Origin: Ananas comosus
Lineage: Eukaryota; Streptophyta; Magnoliopsida; Poales; Bromeliaceae
Length of the DNA: 64,000 nt
Direction of reading: 5' to 3'
NCBI RefSeq assembly: GCF_001540865.1
Contig: NC_033621.1
Span: 20,930,344-20,994,343, forward strand
Positions 24,300 to 36,118 of this stretch are shown here, piece by piece. Under the pieces are notes generated by a model. That model did not search any database and was not told where the DNA came from. It worked only from the letters and a program-made list of their open reading frames with translations. A program made the translations under genes and the position numbers. How positions within the stretch are numbered: position 1 is the first letter of the stretch; every line of letters begins with the position of its first letter.

Positions 24300-25473
24300 G
24301 GCTTCTAAAAATAATTTTTCATTTCATAACTGACTCTCCATCAATTTTGCATTTTAAAAATGGACTTCGTACTGTCCACGTCGACGCCATGCTGAACAGC
24401 AGAGGTTCAACAAAATATTTTACGTGTGATTAATCTACAATATTCATATGCTATTGAATGTATACGGTAAATAATTATCGTGTTTAGTTGATCCCCACAT
24501 TTTGATGAAGCAGATTTTATGAGTACTATAAAGCAGCAATGAGCCAGTTTCTTTCCTCTATATCTGAGTGAGTTTGCTTGAAGGTAATGGCTGGACCTAC
24601 TAAAAACAAAAAGAAGATAAAAAGAGTTGCAAAAAAGAAGGGGGAAAAAAAAAATTAGGTTCACAAATAAGGAAAATTTGAATGCATGTTACCCCTACAA
24701 GAGCAATTGCAAAGGGAACTTAGGACAAAATGTTTACTCACGAGGGATCACTTGTATTTAATTTTGTTAAGATACAGATGCTTCTTGGTTTCAAACCATA
24801 CAATTAAGTTCATCAATGTTTACTAATATTAATAACACCAGCTTTTCAACCTTAAACGCATGCAGAAAGTTTCTTTATAAACTGACAAAATTTACAAGTG
24901 CAGTTTCCAACTACATTTTACGGAACAAAAATTTTGTAGTTACAACCCATTGAATGACATACAATCAAATATAATGTAGTGGTAACTGATGCAAGTTCAA
25001 CTGTAGGTATCTATGATTACGACGACAAATTCTAACCAAACTAAATGGCCCAAATAGTAACATCCCACAAAGACATTATTGGAACAAAACAGTTAGGTAA
25101 ATCATACTCTCAGTCATAAGGCTGCGAAAACCAAAATGCAAAAATATTATGCTAGATTTACCTAATATAAAGCTTGTCTATCAGATGAAGTACGTATTAA
25201 GGATATTCTGATAAGTATTCTGTGACACCCTATTGCATGGGAAGGAAAATTTATTCTATACTAGTGTTTCAGCTACATATTTTACAGCTAAGGGGTCCAG
25301 AATTATAAATTAAAGCAATTTAATCAGCTTCTTGGTGCACCGGGACAGCTCAACTTTGCAGACATTGTGAAAGATAGCACCAGCTCTCCCAATTCCCAAA
25401 TCGCATTTTGAGACGCGAAGCGTGGAATTATTTGTGTGACCAGTGACTACAAATAATTTTAGCTGCTGAATCC
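24300..25473. other. Intergenic DNA and 3' flank of the ALB4-type gene
   Basis: No coding region is recognised. The part nearest 25473 is expected to be the 3' UTR of the minus-strand insertase gene. Confidence 0.4.
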
Positions 25474-28400
25474 CTAAGCTTCATTTCTTTCGGTTTCTGA
25501 GTCTCTCAAATCACGAGCATTGCACGAAGCCTGTTTGTCTGTTGAGGCATTCACCTCACTCTCTTCCTGAATTGCAAGCATATGAGTTAAGATTATCAGA
25601 TCTGGTGACAGATAAGATCAATAGCATCAATAATAACGGCATATCATATTATGACAATACATAGTTGGTAGCAACAAAAGTTACAACTGAAAGAACAAAA
25701 GTATTTACAAATTTGCATCAAGGCGTGAATATTATACGTTAGGAAAATGCACAGTTAGATTTCACCATTTCAGAAGACAAATCCCATTTTGGATGATTTC
25801 CCAACTCGGCCTGTCTTCATTAAACAACAATCATTAGGCAGTGTTGCATATTGAGATGCATAAACATGCAACAACTTATTCAACCTCGGAATTAAATTAA
25901 AATTCAATGTTATTACAGAATCACTGTCTCAATTTTGGCTAGTTTATTATAGAGTTGTAAACATAACACCACTATCCACTCAAGAAACTCAGATGTAAAT
26001 GTAGCTCAGTTAATGTCTCAAGTCGTTTGTGTCACTTGGATATGCTTAGGTCATTGTTCCGTATAGACTATAGAACCCCTGCCGAGCTCATAAGAATTTA
26101 GGATGTATGCAGTATTGCAGCACAAGCAGCAAATAAAACCTCCCAGTTAGAAGATCACTCTCAGGAGGGAAAAAGTTATTCCAGATTGGAGGAGGCGATC
26201 CAGCACACCCAACATTGCTCGAAAGGTTGCCGGATCAGAATGGAACTCTACCAGACTGACAGATGAGTATAAAATTCAGAACAGCGCCATTTATTGACCG
26301 CAACTAGGTCAGATGAGAGGATCTCTGCTAGTTTGATGGATCATTGTTCAGATCCATGCTAGATTTGACGAGATCTCATCAAGTGATCGCTACCCAATCC
26401 AAGCAAGTGGTGTTTCTTTGAAGGATGAGGGGCTGGTGGGGTCCATGAAATTCCTTACAAATAACGAGAAGGGCACCTAAGTGATACAAATAGTACCAAC
26501 GGGCACTGATGTGCAAAATGCACTAGACCAGGACCCTTTTTTTATTTTTATTCAACTATTTATATTCCTTTTGTTTTATTTAAACTTTTATTTTCCAAAT
26601 TCACATTACACGTCTGTTTGATGAAAATCTGCAACCGAGAGAAAAGTTCCAGGTTAATGAGAGCAAACCTTGTACGCATTTCCATTCTGATTCTTGCTAT
26701 TTGCTGTCATGGAATCAGCACTATGGGAAAGTCCACCATTGTTACTTGTTGACATCTGTGAACTTACTTGATCTTGATCCTGATCCTGGTTTAAGTTTGC
26801 CATTGAATAAAGTAGCCATATTATTGAGAAAATAACTAGGAGTAATAAAAATTTACGCATACCTTGGAACAAACTAGCCTTTACCTGTGTATCTTTGTTC
26901 TGTGTTGTTATGACATTCGAATGTTGTTGTTCAACAACAGCTCGAGAATCTTCTACCACCTGCTCTGCTCTCTTCTTCTCTTCTTCCCTTTGTTTTCTTC
27001 TCCTCGCCTCTTGCTCTTTTATTTGTTTAAATCTGCATCATAATATTGAAATTAAACAAAACGTCACCTAAACATATGGAGATGACCATTTCCAAAAAAT
27101 TTGACTCAGATCACCTTTCACCACGCCTGGATCCATCAGAAGTTGTACGTTGACTAGAGATTGGTTTTTCTGGTTCAGGTTTGGGGATTGCCTTTGGGAT
27201 GTTTAATCTGGACTTCTCAATGTTGGATGTTTCATCGCTAGATACTCTTTCAATGTATTCTTTGACAGGATTGTTTGCACCCCCAAGCTTTTGAAGCCAT
27301 ACTTGTTGTGCTGTGCTCAATATGTTATTTGTCAACCTGCATAGAGTTATCAGCAATTTATAAACTACTTTTTCATGGAAAACGAAGAGGTTTCTGACAC
27401 ATTTGTTACTATCAATTTTTAAGGGATTTGAATGAATTCACCGACACTCTAGAATTAAATTAGTCAACCTCCGAATAAAATACATCAACTAGTTATTTGA
27501 GATGAGAAACAAGAGAAGAAAGATATCTTGTTTCATTAATGTAAACAGTACTCATCAATGTAAAGGTCACGGTAGCAAAGGAGAAAATCCGAAAGAGAAT
27601 TTAACTTGGTAGATAAAAAACTAAAGAGCCAAGTAACCTCCCATTATAACACTTGCTGCCAATCGCACTATTGGGATGCTGAATAATGTCAAACCATAAC
27701 ATTAACTCCATCCAATAGGCCTATAAGGCTCCTATTTGCTACAAACATGTACGACTACTTGGAAAAATTGCGATATTTTTATATCAGAGTACCAGAACCT
27801 TAAAGCCAAAGAATCTTGCAAGATAATAACTCTTTTATCTTCTGAAGCAAATTCACCATCCAAAATTATTTTTCTGTTTCATTAAATTAGTCACAAAAGG
27901 GGGTAACACCTGCTCACCAATATAGACTCAGTCCAGATGGAACAGAAAGAGCGAAGTAACCAATCAGTAAGGGAAGGAACTTGGTTATAGCTTGAGCATT
28001 TTTCTGGCTTGGATCATTACCCTGCAAGATAAATACATAAAACACTCAGAGACAGAACTAACATAAAAACATTAAAGATATAAGCATTAATACTTAATGC
28101 AAGTATATCCATTGTATGTGATTTAAATAGAAAATCATAAAGTTGTTATAGTAAACACGGTTGGAACCAGCCAAGAACTGGCTAATTTTGAAAGTTAGGT
28201 AGGAGCTTTTATTCCATACCCCATTTGGAAGATTAAGTCTAGATCACCGTTAGGGGCTGTACAAAGAAACCAGTGAGCAGAAAAACCCAAATGATACAAT
28301 AATTTTGGCACTTCAAAGCGATTCGGTTTCAATTTAGAGAAGAAAAATCAGTGTTCTTCTGAAATGTTTTGGGCAACTACACAAAACCAAGGCAAGGAAA

Positions 28401-31400
28401 CAAAACTAAACCAGTATTACAGATTTTTGCAAAACAATGTATGTGTACTACACAATATGTTGGTTTATAGGAAGATTTGTGCTCTAGAGGGATTTAATTC
28501 AGGACTGTTGGGATGCCAGCAGTGCACACCAAATGGCTCGATTAGGTCTAGGTTTGATTTTTCTTGTTTTTACCACTTTGGATTTAGTTCAGAATTTTCT
28601 TGAACTAATTAATCCAACTCAGTTTGGTTTTCTTTCAACAACCGAATGGAACTAAGGGCCTGTTTGGCATTGAGGCCCATCTAACGCTATTACTCAAACT
28701 GAGATGGTGCGAATGCGTATAAGGATATGCTGCTCCGTTTTCCGGTGGGACTGTAGGATATATAATGTCGACTCATTACGATGTACAAAACGTGATAGTA
28801 GTACGTATGAAAACAAACAATGTATTTTCCCATTATACTTTTTTACCGCACGTAACGCAATCTTCCTGCAATCTCAAACGGAGCCTAAACCATACGAAGT
28901 GCTAATAGTTTCTTACCACTCCATCAACCAGTTGGAGCATTTATGGGAGTCTAAAAATAAATTGGCAATTTCATGCTTCAAGCTTCAGATTTAGAAGCCC
29001 ACAAATATGAAATTTCATTTGCAGTAATAAAAGAATTAAGTTTTCATAGAAAATAGATAATTGATAAACATCTGAAAACAACTTTTCATGCTTGAGCAAA
29101 GAGAACTGGCCAACTTGCAATGTAGTAAAACGAACAGAGGACAGAAGAAGAAAAAAAGAGCAACACACTGCTTAAATGAATATCGAAAAGAAGAACAAAA
29201 CAACAACAGAAGATGGTTGAATTTAAGAAAAGAAGGTACTTAATCAGCAACTGAGAATCTCAATTGATAGTACTGATGAAAGCACAGGAATTTAATTATA
29301 TTTGGTATGTAAAATAAGTACAAAAGCAGAAAATTTGTGCAGAAAGATAAACACATGTAGTGTTTCTCGCACTGAGTTGGAGGAATAAGGTCTGGACCAA
29401 CAAACTAAAATCATGATGTTAATCCTGTAGCCACTTCGAAAGAATTAATAAACTGGTCGACTTTAGGAGTACAATCATAGGGCCATAGAGCAAATAAAAA
29501 ATGTTAAACGTATGTACAGATAATAACCTGTGATGGCTGCATGATTTGAGCTGATATGTACTGTGAGATAACCAGAAGAATGGGTAGAACAAGATATGCG
29601 AATGTGTCTGACCATCCAAGAGGTGGATGACCATCCTGTGAAAATATCAAGCATAGAGAAATTAAACCATCTATAAACATAACAATTTATAACTGTAAGA
29701 TGCATATATGGCCATTTTCCAATCGATTAGGCAATAGCATAAAGCACACCTTCTGCTAAGTGATGTCATAGGTTTCAAAGAACCTTCTTTTGACAGGTTC
29801 CACTATGGGTGAAAATGGTTCAAATCAAATATTCTCAGATACTAGGAAAAATAACATATTTACATCTTTTTTACATGCAGATACAATTCACATACGGATA
29901 CTAACCAGACGCTAAATTTTGTTAACTTTTTTGTTTAAGACTGATGGAGTCAGATTTATGCAAATATGGATATACAAATTAGATTTAGATAGGATCTGAA
30001 GTCAAATAGGAAAAAAAAAAAAAGAAAAAAAAGGAGAAATTCAGGAGACTACTCACAAAGAAATTTGACTTCAATTATTTTTTATACATCGGATAAATAT
30101 CACAAAAGGTTTAGAGGCCTGAAAGTTTCTTCCTGCATTGCTTTCTTTAAAATTGAGTGCTTATTCAACGACAAATGATACTCACGAACCCAAGCTAATA
30201 GCGTACTTAAAGCTTATGTTTCTTAAAGCTAAAAATCAACATAAGTTGCCCCGTCACTGTTGAAGGTACAGAACTATAAACTAAAAGCCACTTTAAATAG
30301 GGTTGGCTACATAGCCTATATTCCATGTCAATCTTCTCACAACATAATACCGATGATAAACACTTAAATCATAATTACAAGTTTATGACAAAACCATTAC
30401 ATGTGGAACACCCTCCAAATGTCGTCCCCTCATGGTTTAGAATATTTAGTTTATGTACATAATTGCATTAATTGATACATAACATCGTTATCATAATAAT
30501 CATTCAGAATATGACAAAAACATATCCTATTTGTACTTACTTTGAAAGGAAAAAGCCAAGAGATCCCACTTCCATTTTGTCGGGCTGCAATTGTAGTAGG
30601 ACCAGCCAAAGAAGGTATCCAAAAAAACCCTTCAGTAAGGAGTCCCTTTATTTGACAAGAAACAACAGTCATGTGTATGCATATATGAAAAGAAATCAAC
30701 TCAAAACTGTAATTCAAACTACTATATTTGACCTCATCAGCAACATTCGAGAGTGCTCTGTACAGTCCAATCCAAACTGGTATTGTAGCTAGAGTAGGCA
30801 AGCATCCTGATACAGGGAAAGTTTATGCAGACAGAACATGAAAGAAGAAAAAGTGAACAAGTGATGTAAGTGAATAAGTGACTCAGTAGATTTACATAGC
30901 ATCTCTCTAATGACAGAAAGCTTAATTACAAAGAAGATACATCTAAAGTAGGATATTCATGCCTTCCTCAACAAAGAAATCCATTATCAATTCGGAGATT
31001 AGTGCTTAAAGAATCACCTCTTAACTGTCACCTGAATAATTGCCACCCACTATATCTACAGTTTGGACGAAATATCGTATTATAAATTACAGCAAAAACT
31101 AAATTTCTCTTGTTCTTCAAAGATTATATTTAGAACTTCAAAACCAATTTAAAGTCAAATTTTCTCTGGTGCTAGCACATGCCTCGATGTTTCAATGACA
31201 GATCAAGACATTACTGCCACAAGCACCTAATGAATTCAGAACAACCACCAAAGAGTTCCAAAGTAACAAGTTTTTTTTAAAACAAAAATCAAAATACTTA
31301 GAAATACCTGCTAGAGGGTTAACACCAGCCAATTTATATAAGCGAGCAGTTTCAAGTTGTATTCTTTCCTGCAAAATTAAACATTAAGAATATTTCTCTC

Positions 31401-34400
31401 AGAAAGACTACAGAAAACATATTAAGTACTTATTCAATTTAGCTATAAAAGTAGTTATGTTTTTCAGCTGCATATATAGATTATTAAATAATGGCAACGG
31501 TTCAAAAAAAATTAGTAAGTTAACAGGATGCTCACAGTTGACCATATTTTTCTGATTTGTAACTTTATGAAACAAAGAAAGATTATTGTATTTGTTGAAC
31601 TACAGAAATCGGCAAAGTTCACACAGAACATCAAGAGGCCCAAGCATTTCACCATAGTAACAAAAAAAATAATAATAATAAAATCTAGTAAGCTAAAATG
31701 TAGAAAATCCTCATGGAAATATCATGCTTTCCTCTTTGCCGCTTTGACATATAAAAACCCATACATTCATCCCTTGATTTTTACATCGTTACCATTTCCA
31801 ATTCTACATTATAAAGTATTTGCACTAAAGCTACCGAAGATCTCCTATAGCAGCTAAGTCTTGAATTTCGTTCTTCATTGCTTGGCCTTGCAAAGTTCAG
31901 AACTACCGGAACTTCCAAGGATACTGAAAGTAAACAAAGTACGCCACAGATGATGAAAAATTACCCATTCCACTTCACTAACGGCTTAAACTTTGTCACT
32001 CTCAAGTACATTTGCAACCATAATAGCCACCACCACCACTTGTGAAGATCAAACCTCTCGTACTATTAAGCGTCAGCTAAATGAATCCTAATACTGCACT
32101 TGCACTTGTATTTACATTTATGAGACAATGTTTTGAGAACATTAAGCATCAAATGTCACTTGTCCTACAAGCTCAAAATAAAAATTTTGATAGTGTTCAT
32201 ATACTAATGCAATAAGGTTTCTGGTTGCAGCCTAGCTAATAATATTTAACTAGTCCAGTAGCATTCATTCTGAAGAGTAAATGTTCTTGGTCCTCCAGAG
32301 TTTGACTACCTGATCACCAGCATAGCGTTGCTGGATTGCCTTCACTTGAGGCTGAAGTGATCTCATTGCCAATGCTGATTCGACCTGTAGAAAAAGCACT
32401 TCCATATTAGAACAAGTAATTGGAACTGTATAATTTATATCAAGCAAGTGTTACAATATTACTGAAAATATAAGATCTCAAGAATACCAGCTAAACCATT
32501 TCACATATTCAGACAAAATTCTATTAAGTTAGGTGTATTTGGCATTGTATTTGCTTTCCACATTTTCATTTCAAGTTGTTGTTCGGTCATTAACATATTT
32601 GAGGCAAACATTGCTCGTGTGCCAAAACCATTAACATAAAGACTTTTGAAATAACATTTAAAATACGGAAAATATGTGAAACTCCGCCTTAAACACTAAA
32701 AACAGAAAAGTGGATTTTGACCTCAAGTAACCATTGAGATTAAAGAAACAATAGCAATAAACAATGTTGCCTCATGAGTTTCAAGTCGGTTGCTGAAATT
32801 ATATTTTCCCCTGCCAAATTCATATTGGACACTATCCATACATAATCCCATACCCTGAGAGTATAGTAAAAAGTATATTCACATCCAAATCCAGATAAAC
32901 AAAAAGATAAACCCTAAACCCTAAAGATTGCAAAAATTGAAATTATGCAGGAATAGGGCATTGTACATGAGTATCAATCGGCAAACAAGAAAGATTTCAT
33001 CAAAATGTGAAAGTGCCGAAATTTACAGAGGTAACAAATAAACAATAATGCAGAAGGCAGAAGATATTCAAGTATTTTCCAGTGAGACAACCCAGAAAAT
33101 GAAATAATTGTCAACATGAACTTAGATAATTTGCAGCCTTTTCTTTTGGCCGGCTTAATGTGGATGGCAACACAGATCAGAAGCAACTGAAACATAGTTT
33201 ACCTTAAAGAACATAAAACAGAAAATGTATTTATTACCTGTTTCTTTGTTAAAGGAAAAGTTGCTGCCTTGACAAGAACTGTGAGGAGAATGATGGCGAA
33301 TCCATATGCATACGGCACATGTAGAGCTGAGAGCCCATCTTTTAGAACCTGTGGTGGACAGACAAGACGAAATACATCAGCTGACAGTAATCGGACAACT
33401 TTCAAATGAAAATGGTTGATTAAGCGCTCCATATTCAATCTTCCACAATAATATATCATTGCCCACAAAACAATGTTAGACCAACATAGATGATCAACTT
33501 AATCTCGATCCACATCAGTAGAGTAAATTACAAGCAAGCATGTTCACAAGCCTACCATTCAAGGAAAAAAAAAAAAAAAAAAATCAAGAAAGCAGGAAAG
33601 GCCAGAGCTGTCCAAAAGTTAAAATAATTAGGAAAAAATTCAGTACTAGTTTGGCATGTAAAAATAAATATATAACAGTAGAAGTTTATAAAATGAAATA
33701 GTTTGAAGTTTAAAATATCTAAAAATACAATAAAGAATGATTTCGTATGATAGCATATCTCATCTACGAGGTGATTTATCTCTCAAAAGAAAATGGCTTG
33801 AAAGCCGAATATATATCCAATTCTAGACTTTGATAATATTTCTCATCGACCAAATATACAAACTTCTCAAGTAAATCAAGGAGATATACCGAATAATGTA
33901 TTCATGCATCCAAACAGGGTCTTAAAGTATACAGCCACAGTGCCAACAAGTCTCACTTGTAACTTAGCCCAATCTGACCTCGGCCATGTAGGCAATCCCC
34001 CATCCTTCCCCCAAGCATCTCCATATATTGCAGCATGCAAGAATTGAATCTATGACATGCTCTGATATCACTTGTTGGATCGTCGGCGCAAACCATAATT
34101 CCAAAAGCTCGCGCTATTAGAAAGCAATAATTGATTCACTTATTAAAGCGTATAGATTCAACGCCCGCGGGTGTGGTTGTTGATTGTAACTTGGCCCAAC
34201 CATACCCCCGCCAAACAGGCAGGATGCCGGCCTTCCGACCAACACATACACCACCAAAAAGATGATAATTTCTGAGCTAATGATCTTCATCTAGGTTAAC
34301 AATCTCGACCTCCGTACATGGCACTCCAAAAGGAATTCACCGCTAAACCAAAACTCTGCGTCAACCTGTAATCACGACCTGATTTCCCTGACACAATTAT

Positions 34401-35305
34401 ATCTGGCTATTCAAGGGGAAAATGGTTTTATTTAGAACTAATAACACGCAAAAGAGGTTACATTCACATTAACAGCGAGATTTTATTTTTCAACCCACTT
34501 CTTAAAACGCAATGGCTAGTGCTCTACGACGACAACGACAAATTGAAAGCCCAGCCATACGTTTTAGAACACTAGCACTCCACAAATTGAAAACCCAGCT
34601 TAAAAATAATATGGACTTCCACACCTAGAATGATTTAGTTATGCAGATGAAAATCACCATAAGAGATCACCAATTCAAGCAGTCTCGCAAAAGCCTGCGT
34701 TGCTAGTAATCAACACACACTTTACAGAGAAATTGGTACCAATTGTACACCACTAAATAATAGAAGAGAAAAATTATAAAAAATATATATTAATAATAAT
34801 ATAGTGGTGAAAAGAAGAGAGAAGCAAAAAAGAATCATTCTTTTCTCTCCTATTTCCTTTCTTTCTCAATCCAAAAGTGGAAAAAAAATAACTTTTTTTC
34901 TTTGTTATTTTCTTCCTAGTTTCCTTTTTTAGAGAGAGAGAAAGAAAAGGGCAGACTGGCCTTGAGGACGGTCTCCAAGTAGGTGGTGATGCCAGACAGC
35001 CAATCGCCGCTCTGCTTCGAACCCTCGGCGGCGGCGTCGGGGGACGAGACGGCGGCATCGGCGAGGGTGTAGATGAGGCTTTCTGCCCGGGCGAGGAGGT
35101 CGCGGGCGAGGCCGTCGGCGGACTGGAAGTCGGGGACGTGGTGCTGCGCGGCGAAGCGCGGGGCGGGGGAGGAGGAGAAGCGGCGGCCGGGCCGGGGCCG
35201 GCGGCGGCGCCGGAGGAGGAGGAGTTGGCCGGCCGAGGGCAGATGGGATTGGCGGGAGAGAGGAGGCGGCCGGAGGGAGAGGAGAAGAGAAGCAGAAGCC
35301 GCCAT
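25474..35305 (-). CDS. ALB4: Thylakoid membrane insertase, Oxa1/YidC/Alb3 family, ALB4-type
   Basis: I read twelve exons: 35305-34961, 33348-33238, 32384-32310, 31368-31308, 30806-30733, 30645-30541, 29635-29528, 28021-27918, 27336-27115, 27032-26885, 26785-26669 and 25566-25474. They give 520 aa. Residues 1 to about 50 are a Ser/Arg-rich chloroplast transit peptide. The insertase core includes VPYAYGFAIILLTVLVKAA (TM1, 126-144), QQRYAGDQ-ERIQLE, GVNPLAGCLPTLATIPVWIG (TM2), GFFWIPSLAGP, a TM near 267-283, and KFLPLLIGYFALSVPSGLSLYW (TM4/5). The family inserts and assembles photosynthetic proteins in the thylakoid, with or without cpSRP. The stromal tail (QQVWLQKLGGA, a charged KQREEEKKRAEQ coiled-coil-like stretch, an end in RNEA) lacks the basic cpSRP43-binding end of ALB3, which points to ALB4/ALB3-like-1. 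Intron 1 needs a GC donor. Intron 10 (99 nt) is in frame and stop-free. Confidence 0.9.
28656..28885. mobile_element. Tourist-like MITE in intron 7 of the ALB4-type gene
   Basis: It begins GGGCCTGTTTGGCATTGAG and ends CTCAAACGGAGCC, with imperfect inverted ends of the PIF/Harbinger Tourist type. TAA flanks it on both sides (28653-28655 and 28886-28888), the 3-bp target duplication of that superfamily. It is 230 bases long and non-coding. Confidence 0.7.
33940..34250 (-). mobile_element. TRIM/LTR-like remnant in intron 1 of the ALB4-type gene
   Basis: On the minus strand an LTR-like stretch ends before AGTGATATCAGAGCA (34058-34072), which resembles an initiator-Met tRNA primer-binding site. 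The LTR-like part shares AATTCCAAAAGCTCG, a TTAAAGCGTATAGATTCAA-like stretch and GACTCGGCC-like words with 56820-57150 and 59160-59365. No protein is encoded. Confidence 0.5.
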
Positions 35306-35580
35306 TTAGAGAGCGGCGGTTCGGAAACGGCTTCGCGGAGAAGCCGACTCCCGCGCGCGCGCGCGCTTCTGCGTGCTGCTGCTGCGGCGGCTGCGGCGGC
35401 GGCGGCGGCGGAGAAAAGTGGGGATGGGGGTGGGTTTCGGCTTCGGCTAATAAACGTCGCTCCGATGATGTGGTGTCGTAGATTAGCACCGATTAGTAGG
35501 AGAACGTGCCAGAGTGGGAAGACATTGCGCACGCGCACACCCCCACGCCCACGTGCGAAATGTGATTAAGTTAGCTGGAA
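35306..35580. promoter_or_regulatory. GC-rich upstream region of the ALB4-type gene
   Basis: GC-rich leader/promoter-proximal DNA with a (CG)n stretch at about 35356-35367 and GCTGCTGCGGCGG repeats. The long open frames on both strands here are compositional. The compositional jump at the gene start is typical of monocot 5' ends. Confidence 0.4.
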
Positions 35581-35632
35581 AAGAAGAAATGCTATTTGTA
35601 TACTTTTAAAAATTTAAATTTAATAAATCTTA

Positions 35633-36065
35633 GGGAAAACTTCAAATACCCCTTATAGTTTCACTCTTTCTCACTTTAGTATCCCGTGGTTTAAAGTGTA
35701 TCAAATTAGTACCCTGTGGTTTTGCACTTTTTCACTTTAGTACCCTGTGGTTTAAATTGTGTCAATTTAATACCCTGTGGTTTCCCATTTTCTCACTTTA
35801 GTATCATGTGGTTTCGTACTTTCTCGCTTTAGAACCCTGTGGTTTAAAAACCACATGGTACTAACTTGATACAAAAAATAAAACCACATGGTACTAACTT
35901 GATACAAAAATAAAACCACAGAGTACTAACTTGATACACTTTAAACCACAGGATAATAAAGTGAGAAAGTGTGAAACCACAGGGTACTAACTTGATACAT
36001 TTTAAACCACGTGGTACTAAAATGAAAACGAGTGAAACCACAGGAGGGTTTTTTGAAGTTTTCCC
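35633..36065. mobile_element. Mutator-like MITE, copy 1, with 9-bp TSD
   Basis: The inverted ends are GGGAAAACTTCAAATA and ...TTTTTGAAGTTTTCCC. They are flanked by the perfect 9-bp direct repeat TAAATCTTA (35624-35632 and 36066-36074). Inside are many copies of ACCCTGTGGTTT / TTTCTCACTTTAGTA in one arm and their inverse (AAACCACAGGGTACTAA, CTTGATACA) in the other. The element is 433 bases and can fold into one long hairpin. A relative lies at 62246-62666. Confidence 0.9.
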
Positions 36066-36118
36066 TAAATCTTATAATATTTGATCTAATAGTTTAGAAG
36101 CTTTTGTTTGAAAACTAG

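Noticed and set aside
26130..26480. GC-richer stretch inside ALB4 intron 11
   Set aside because: No open frame or domain; probably an old repeat, but nothing specific can be supported.
32909..32925. AAACCCTAAACCCTAAA, telomere-like motif in ALB4 intron 2
   Set aside because: Only about two units; far too short for an interstitial telomere array.
33640..33925. Possible MITE in ALB4 intron 1 (TTTGGCATG ... CATCCAAACAGGG ends)
   Set aside because: End similarity is weak and no target duplication is visible.
34774..35569. Long Arg/Pro/Ala-rich frames overlapping ALB4 exon 1
   Set aside because: They are GC-rich shadow frames of exon 1 and its upstream region.
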